Under the pieces are notes generated by a model that saw nothing but the letters and a program-made list of their open reading frames with translations, ran no database searches and had not been told where the DNA came from. Positions 1 through 5,288 of a stretch of 10,264 nucleotides of DNA are shown piece by piece (positions within the stretch are counted from its first letter, which is position 1; each line of letters opens with the position of its first letter). This DNA is from Coleofasciculus sp. S288 (GTDB lineage Bacteria; Cyanobacteriota; Cyanobacteriia; Cyanobacteriales; Coleofasciculaceae), in NCBI GenBank assembly GCA_020216575.1, contig JAIUYC010000058.1, positions 1 through 10,264 of the forward strand, in the 5' to 3' direction. The translations under genes were made by a program, and so were the position numbers.

Positions 1-2261
1 TTATCCACCTCTTTCTTTTCATCCAAGACCTGAATTTTGATGGGACGCTGGTTGAGGGCTTGCTCCAATAACCACAGCACGTCCCGCGCCCCTCGTCCCA
101 AATTTCCTCCAGAGGCATATTCAGATTTGACTGCCGCGACAATCGCCTTACTAGAGCCAGTGACCGACCACAAGCCCAACTCTGGAACGTGGTGGCACTT
201 GACCTCTTTCTCTGGAATGGAGAGGATGTGAGCTGCGAACTCTTGGATGTATTCTGTTTCAATCCACCCAGACCCCAAGCCACCATCGATGTAGACCGAG
301 GCATCCAGATAGCTGTCGATGTCCGAGATACTTTTTAGCCGATGGGCAATCTCAGCTCTGATGAAGGGGGATGCCGGGGGAAGCAGGTAGGGTGACAGGT
401 GGAGGTATCGCCCTTTCTCATCCCGTTTCGTCAGCTCCGCTTCGTTGTCAAACAGCCAAAACCGATTGTAGCCGTCTGAATCGATGTCCTTAATCGTGCG
501 GACGAGCTGGAGCTTGGCACGGGTATCGCCGCTCAGGTATTCGTCGCGCATGACCCACGTTTGGGCTTGGGGGTCGTAGAAGATAAATGCTTGCTTGCCG
601 TTTGCCGTCTCGACTTCCTTGAGAGCGGCAATGGTTTCGTCCTCGGTTTTGTCCAACAACAGGCTGACAAACTTGAGGTCGAGGTAGCCTTTGCGGTCTA
701 GGCTCATTTTAACGGCATCCATCGGCGAGTTGATGGTGCGATCGCTTTTCCGCAGTTTGCCAGAGACTCTTTGGGTGAAGATGTCCGCCTTCTTATACCT
801 GACGCTCTTGATTTTGCCAGTATGCAAGTCAATGTCTGCCGGGATTTCTTCCTCCAAGGCATAACATAGGGTGACCAGTTCGGAATCGTCGGCAAACACC
901 TCAAGCGAGTTCGGATGGTCGCGGCGATTGAGCAACCGCCCGTAGTTAATGATGAACTCGTTGTGCAGTTGGTTTAGCTGTTGACGGAGTTCTTCTACAT
1001 TGGGGTCATCATCGATTTCAGCACGAACGAGTTTGTCTAGGGCAGCTTTGAGCTTGAGTCCGTCGGCAATGTGCTTGGCGTGTTTCCTGACTCGCACCAG
1101 TCCCTTCCCTGGTTGGTACTGGTAAATCTTTCCCCTGTATTCCACGTAGCGATAGGGGTCGAGTCCGACCAACTCGACGGGTAGCAAGTTTTCCTGCAAC
1201 CCTTGGGTATGCTGGCGCGACTGGTAACAGGGAGGTAGTTTTGAGAAGGCATTGATAATTGCCTGTTTCAGGTCGCGACCGTCCGGCGATACGGCAATCC
1301 GGCTCGAACCATAGAGGGTGCAAGGCGCAAGCGTTCCCAGAATCATGTCTGGATTGTCCGCAAAGTACCGATTGATGGACAATGGAGAACCGTCCCGGTC
1401 AGCGATGCCGCTATTGGTGAGTTCTCCCCACTCCTGGGCGTCTTGCGGCGAGTCCATTTTCTGAATAACTATCAAATCGGCTGTGACGCTGGTGTTCATG
1501 CACTTGAATGCCGTATTTGGTAGCCTAACAGCACCGATAAGCTTTGCTCCTTTAGAGGCAAGGTACTGGCAAAACTCGGGTGTAGAATCGAGAGTCCCTA
1601 CGCTGGTTAGTGCCGCGATGATTCCCCCCGGTGCAATCAGGTCGAAGCAGCGCAGCCAAAAATAATTGTGCAGGGTTAGGGCAAACTCTACGTAGTTCGG
1701 GTCGAATGGAGCCGTTCTTCCAAATGGGAAGTTTGAGATTACTAAGTCAAAGCTGTTGGTGGGCAGTTCAACGTGTTCAAACCCAATTTTCGTCTCCTGA
1801 GTGCTGCCGTAAACTGCGGCATCGGGATGGAGGTATCGTGCGATCGCAGACGCACTCTTGTCAATTTCTACCAACACCCATTCGGATTTTCGCCGATACT
1901 CCGGTTTTTGGAAGCCTGGGAAGAGTCCGATGTTGGCAGCCGGTTCTAGAATGCGTCCAGATTTGAATCCCAATTGTTCAACGACTTCCCAGATGGCTTC
2001 AATTACGTCGCGAGGTGTCTGGAATGCATTGTCGCTGTTGAGATCGCACTCTGGCAGGAGTTCGATAACTTCCCGGTTGATGGCACTTGCTACTGTTCCC
2101 CATCCTACGAACTGGGCTAAAATGTTGCGATCGGGTTCGGTAGGTTGTCGATTTTCCTGTTTGAGTTGGTTTAAAAGTTTGACGGCACGGATATTATTTT
2201 GCAGTTTGGCATTGATAGATCCACTGTGGGAGAGGTTGCTAAAATCGTAAGGCGAAAGCAT
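1..2261 (-). CDS. N12-class adenine-specific DNA methylase/helicase, N-terminal part (cut by window edge)
   Basis: The frame is open from ATG at 2261 to position 1, giving 753 residues with no stop. An in-frame TGA lies two codons upstream, so this is the first possible start. Residues 15-60 carry the family's N-terminal block (NNIRAVKLL, then ILAQFVGWGT). SAM-binding motif I is ILEPAANIG at 104-112. Motif IV is SNFPFG at 176-181, the NxPF form of the NPPY signature of N6-adenine methylases. DEYLSG at 573-578 and LLEQALNQRPIKI at 731-743 resemble blocks seen in the large methylase-SNF2 helicase fusions (COG4646 type) of phages, plasmids and integrative elements. In those proteins the helicase follows the second block, so the missing part probably encodes it. 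The expected role is adenine methylation of DNA coupled to helicase activity, possibly protecting a mobile element from restriction; the role is inferred. It lies on the same strand as the TPR/CHAT genes, 240 bp downstream of them. The family call is firm; whether the whole protein is intact cannot be seen. Confidence 0.88.
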   Translation of the reverse strand, partial: MLSPYDFSNLSHSGSINAKLQNNIRAVKLLNQLKQENRQPTEPDRNILAQFVGWGTVASAINREVIELLPECDLNSDNAFQTPRDVIEAIWEVVEQLGFKSGRILEPAANIGLFPGFQKPEYRRKSEWVLVEIDKSASAIARYLHPDAAVYGSTQETKIGFEHVELPTNSFDLVISNFPFGRTAPFDPNYVEFALTLHNYFWLRCFDLIAPGGIIAALTSVGTLDSTPEFCQYLASKGAKLIGAVRLPNTAFKCMNTSVTADLIVIQKMDSPQDAQEWGELTNSGIADRDGSPLSINRYFADNPDMILGTLAPCTLYGSSRIAVSPDGRDLKQAIINAFSKLPPCYQSRQHTQGLQENLLPVELVGLDPYRYVEYRGKIYQYQPGKGLVRVRKHAKHIADGLKLKAALDKLVRAEIDDDPNVEELRQQLNQLHNEFIINYGRLLNRRDHPNSLEVFADDSELVTLCYALEEEIPADIDLHTGKIKSVRYKKADIFTQRVSGKLRKSDRTINSPMDAVKMSLDRKGYLDLKFVSLLLDKTEDETIAALKEVETANGKQAFIFYDPQAQTWVMRDEYLSGDTRAKLQLVRTIKDIDSDGYNRFWLFDNEAELTKRDEKGRYLHLSPYLLPPASPFIRAEIAHRLKSISDIDSYLDASVYIDGGLGSGWIETEYIQEFAAHILSIPEKEVKCHHVPELGLWSVTGSSKAIVAAVKSEYASGGNLGRGARDVLWLLEQALNQRPIKIQVLDEKKEVD

Positions 2262-2278
2262 TTTTCAACTTGAAAAAT
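2260..2278 (-). promoter_or_regulatory. Perfect 19-bp dyad over the methylase start codon
   Basis: The arms ATTTTTCAA and TTGAAAAAT flank a single central base. The dyad includes the first two bases of the ATG on the minus strand and runs directly upstream. There is no good Shine-Dalgarno there. It could be an operator that lets a repressor, or the protein itself, block expression, or an RNA hairpin hiding the start codon. Only the symmetry is observed; the function is inferred. Confidence 0.5.
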
Positions 2279-2345
2279 TGACTTCGCTTTTTTGAGAAGC
2301 AGTCGCTCACTTATAGGTGAATTTGTCGCGAACGTATTGTCCAAA

Positions 2346-2389
2346 ACCTCTAGAAGATGCGATCGCATAAAAGGGAGGTGTCTAGAGGT
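2346..2389 (-). terminator. Nested inverted repeat between the CHAT and methylase genes; possible terminator
   Basis: Nine-base arms ACCTCTAGA and TCTAGAGGT enclose a 26-base loop that itself holds the 12-bp palindrome ATGCGATCGCAT, an extended HIP1 site. On the minus strand the right arm runs into TTTTGG. It sits about 115 bases past the CHAT stop codon, where a terminator would separate that operon from the methylase gene. The T-run is short and the loop large, so termination is uncertain. The rest of 2262-2501 shows no convincing gene. An imperfect palindrome at 2307-2320 (TCAC, six bases, GTGA) overlaps a TATAAG that could be a weak -10 for the methylase. Confidence 0.35.
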
Positions 2390-2501
2390 GATCGCTCTCC
2401 GTCACTCCTACTTTGCTCCCTCAATAATTGTGAATGGTGGTGAGTAGCTAGGCAATGTCAGTTGCTTGAGTACACTATCGTTATAATTATTTGGGTCTAC
2501 C

Positions 2502-5162
2502 CTACAAACCATTACCAATTAAAATAAAAGGTGCCCAGTAGTAGGGATGGGAAAACCCCAAAGTTTTAGCGGTAGACGTTTGCGCTCCTGGACGAGGTTC
2601 TACAACGAGGCTGCGGGAATCAGTACTAAGTGTATTAATGTGATCGCTACGTATCAGACTCAGTTGTGCCTGACGCAGCGCCTGGGTTTTGGTGATGGGG
2701 GATTGTGCTGTACTCTTGGCTAAGTTGCTGTAGAACTGCTCCATCAAGAGGCGCGTACTCCCATCGTTTACTTGCCACAGGGACGCCATCACTGCCTTAG
2801 CTCCCTTCTCGAGAAAATAGTAGCTTAGTCCAGTAATCTCGGTGCCGTCTTGTCCAGTTTCTCCCAGTGCTGTTTCACAGGCAGACAGTACCACCAGATG
2901 GATTTTATTCAAATCCCGTAATCCTTGAATCTCGGGAATAGGTAGTTCTTCACCGTCACCAAGTAACAGATAGGAAGCATAAGCATTGTTTGGTACAAAT
3001 TTTCCATGCGTGGCGATATGGAGAATAAGATGTTCCGCTAAGTTATCCCGTAATGCTTTACGGTTAAAGGATTGGTTTAGTAACTTTAATCCTGGATAAA
3101 TCCCCTGAGAATCAGTGGGTGATTGATGAACGATCGCATCCAGTTCGGCAGGGACATTAGGCAGGGGATTAAATCCCTTTTTGGCTTCGGATAGTCCTGC
3201 TGCTAAAACTGAAGTGTTTTGGGTTCCGGGTGGTAAGCGTTCTCCAGTTTGGGTTAAGCTCGCTGAGATGATAGTGGAGATGTTGTAGTTTTCTATTAAG
3301 TATTTTTCCCCATCAAACGCAGCGCTCATGGGAATGTAGCGAGTGACGCGATCAAGGGAGAAGACGAGGTTTTGAATTTTGTTGTCTTTGAGTTCTTTTT
3401 GCAGGGATTGGGGAAGTAGCCAGTCGTAGAGTTGTTTACCCGTTGCCTTGAGATCGGCAATATCGGAGTTTGGGTTTTGCAGGAGTTGGCGAAATTTCAC
3501 AACTTTTTCGCTGAGTTGCTTTAGCCCGACCTGAGGAACTTCTATGCTCTTAGTAATGCCACCTTTCGATGCCCACAAAATCCAGATTTTGTTCTCTAGC
3601 ACCAGGGGATAAATTAGGACGGTTCCAGGTTCGGAGACAATAGCTTCGGCGTTCCCTCCGAGTGTGCTGGGGTCAAGGAAGGCTTTATCTTTTTCACGGC
3701 GATCGCGAATTTCTTGTTCGAGCGATCGCACTTTCTCCTCATATTCCTTAGCGATAACTTCACGCTGGTCTAACAGTTGACTGCGTTCTGCACATTGCTG
3801 ACATTCTTCTATCTTCCGCCCCAAGGCAATCAGAGTACCGTGAATTTTCAGGATTTCGGCTTCAGTGGGGTTCGTGGCAATGCCCGCAGTTTCTTCACCT
3901 CCAGCGCGAGTGTCTTTGGTGAAGTTACGTAACTCTTGAACTTTCAGCAGTTCCAATACCTGCTGTGCTTCGAGGATGCGTCCTTGGGAGAGTAATAAGT
4001 CTGCTAAAGAGCGATAGGTATCAGCAACAGTTTCGGTATAGGCTCTTTGTTCCTCAATCGTTAGTTTTTGCAAGTCCTGCCGAATGGATTCGGTGATGTT
4101 AATGGCTTCTTTGTAAAAGGCAATGGCAAGTTCTGGTCTGTTTTGTTTTTCTAGGAGGGAACCAATATTGCTGAGAGTGGTTCTTTCACCTGGGCGAGCG
4201 TTAATTTCCCTTTGAATGGCTAAACTCTTTTGATAAAGTTCGATAGATTTGTCATATTTACCCAAGCTTTTATAAACTGTGGCAATGCTATCCAGTGTGT
4301 TACCTTCACCAGCACGATCATCGATTTCCTGGAATAAAGTCAAAGCTTGTTCTAAAGATTGTAAAGCTTGAGAATACTTACCTAACTTATTGTATATGAA
4401 TCCCTGATTGTTTAAAGTTACTGCTGCGCCTGCTTTATGATCAATTCTTTGGCGAGTGGCTAAAGCCTGTTGATAGAAATCTAGAGCTTGGCTATATTTC
4501 TCTAGCTGACTGTAGGTAAACCCAATGTTATGGAGGGTAGCTCCTTCGCCCTTATAATCGCTAATTTCTCTTAGAATTACTAAGGCTTGCTTATAGAATT
4601 CTAGGGATTTGGAATACTGACCCTGATTATCGTAAAGTAAGCCAAGGTTATTGAGAGTGCGTCCTTCTCCGATGCGATCGCCTACTTCTTTACGAATTGC
4701 CAGCGCTTGCTGATAGGATTCCAGGGCTTGGTTGTAATTGCCCTGCTGATGATAAATAGCTCCCATGCTGTTGAGGGTGCTACCAACGCCAGCTTGGTCA
4801 CCTATCTCTTGGCGAATAATTAGGGCTTGTTGATAGAAGTAGAGAGCTTCAGTGTATTCACCCAGACGGTCGTAAGTTGCTCCAATTTTGTGGAGGATTG
4901 CTCCTTCACCAACACGATTACTTATCTCTTTGTAAATAACCAGAACTTGTTGATAAGTCTGGATAGCTTCTCGATAACGACCGTCGCGATACTGCTGATT
5001 AGCTTCTTTGTACAGTTTCTCAGCTTTAACGTCTTGGCTTTGAGCTGTTTGTGCTTTGGTTGGAAAAGGGATTATAAAGTAGGCGGTAGGCAGTAAGGAA
5101 GTAGTGAGACAAAAGAGCAAATTAGCTGTAACCAGACTGAGGTACTTAAAATGTTGCCGCAT
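2502..5162 (-). CDS. Exported TPR-CHAT caspase-like protein
   Basis: The product has 886 residues. Residues 1 to about 37 form a signal peptide with basic MRQHFK, a hydrophobic core and probable cleavage near TKA-QT or AQTA, so it should act outside the cytoplasm. Eight TPR motifs follow at about 47-360 with an exact 40-residue period (consensus GxYxxALxxYQQAL), a protein-binding superhelix. A charged, coiled-coil-like linker occupies about 435-495 and contains ECQQC. The CHAT domain (caspase HetF associated with TPRs) covers about 575-886. It keeps the expected catalytic pair: H719 in ATHGKF and C762 in LSACETALG, followed by GLSYYFLEKGAKAVMASLW. It is therefore a probable cysteine protease of the caspase clan; its substrate is unknown. 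A paralogous TPR gene lies 126 bp upstream on the same strand, probably in one operon. The start is supported by a GCAGGA ribosome site and by the matching N-terminus of the paralogue. The domain call is very secure; the role is not. Confidence 0.95.
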   Translation of the reverse strand: MRQHFKYLSLVTANLLFCLTTSLLPTAYFIIPFPTKAQTAQSQDVKAEKLYKEANQQYRDGRYREAIQTYQQVLVIYKEISNRVGEGAILHKIGATYDRLGEYTEALYFYQQALIIRQEIGDQAGVGSTLNSMGAIYHQQGNYNQALESYQQALAIRKEVGDRIGEGRTLNNLGLLYDNQGQYSKSLEFYKQALVILREISDYKGEGATLHNIGFTYSQLEKYSQALDFYQQALATRQRIDHKAGAAVTLNNQGFIYNKLGKYSQALQSLEQALTLFQEIDDRAGEGNTLDSIATVYKSLGKYDKSIELYQKSLAIQREINARPGERTTLSNIGSLLEKQNRPELAIAFYKEAINITESIRQDLQKLTIEEQRAYTETVADTYRSLADLLLSQGRILEAQQVLELLKVQELRNFTKDTRAGGEETAGIATNPTEAEILKIHGTLIALGRKIEECQQCAERSQLLDQREVIAKEYEEKVRSLEQEIRDRREKDKAFLDPSTLGGNAEAIVSEPGTVLIYPLVLENKIWILWASKGGITKSIEVPQVGLKQLSEKVVKFRQLLQNPNSDIADLKATGKQLYDWLLPQSLQKELKDNKIQNLVFSLDRVTRYIPMSAAFDGEKYLIENYNISTIISASLTQTGERLPPGTQNTSVLAAGLSEAKKGFNPLPNVPAELDAIVHQSPTDSQGIYPGLKLLNQSFNRKALRDNLAEHLILHIATHGKFVPNNAYASYLLLGDGEELPIPEIQGLRDLNKIHLVVLSACETALGETGQDGTEITGLSYYFLEKGAKAVMASLWQVNDGSTRLLMEQFYSNLAKSTAQSPITKTQALRQAQLSLIRSDHINTLSTDSRSLVVEPRPGAQTSTAKTLGFSHPYYWAPFILIGNGL
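4083..5024 (-). repeat. 120-bp periodic coding repeat (eight TPR units)
   Basis: This part of the CHAT gene encodes eight consecutive TPR units, each exactly 40 codons long with no length drift. Recurring blocks in the protein are LGxYxQAL, YQQALAIRxEI and GEGxTLxNIG. The regular period suggests growth or homogenisation by unit duplication. The region is prone to recombination and to copy-number differences between strains. Confidence 0.8.
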
Positions 5163-5171
5163 CGGGTGAAA

Positions 5172-5186
5172 TCCTGCATTAGCAGG
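5172..5186 (-). promoter_or_regulatory. Ribosome binding site of the CHAT gene inside a small hairpin
   Basis: On the minus strand CCTGC, the loop TAAT and GCAGG form a five-pair stem at 5186-5173. The right arm plus the next base makes GCAGGA, whose AGGA lies nine bases before the ATG at 5162. Folding would hide the ribosome site. The stem is short, so gating of translation is only a possibility. Confidence 0.4.
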
Positions 5187-5288
5187 TTAGACGATTGCTT
5201 ACTTAAATTAGTGAGGCTCCGATGAAGAATAGCGTCCAGCATTGGTTCATGAGAATCTAGTACTTGGAAAACTTCCCTCATAGGCTCA

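Noticed and set aside
1631..2250. Two plus-strand frames of 111 and 130 residues
   Set aside because: They are antisense to the methylase frame, which runs unbroken with motifs I and IV.
2482..2487. Plus-strand TATAAT between the CHAT and methylase genes
   Set aside because: No -35 lies at a workable distance and no plus-strand gene follows.
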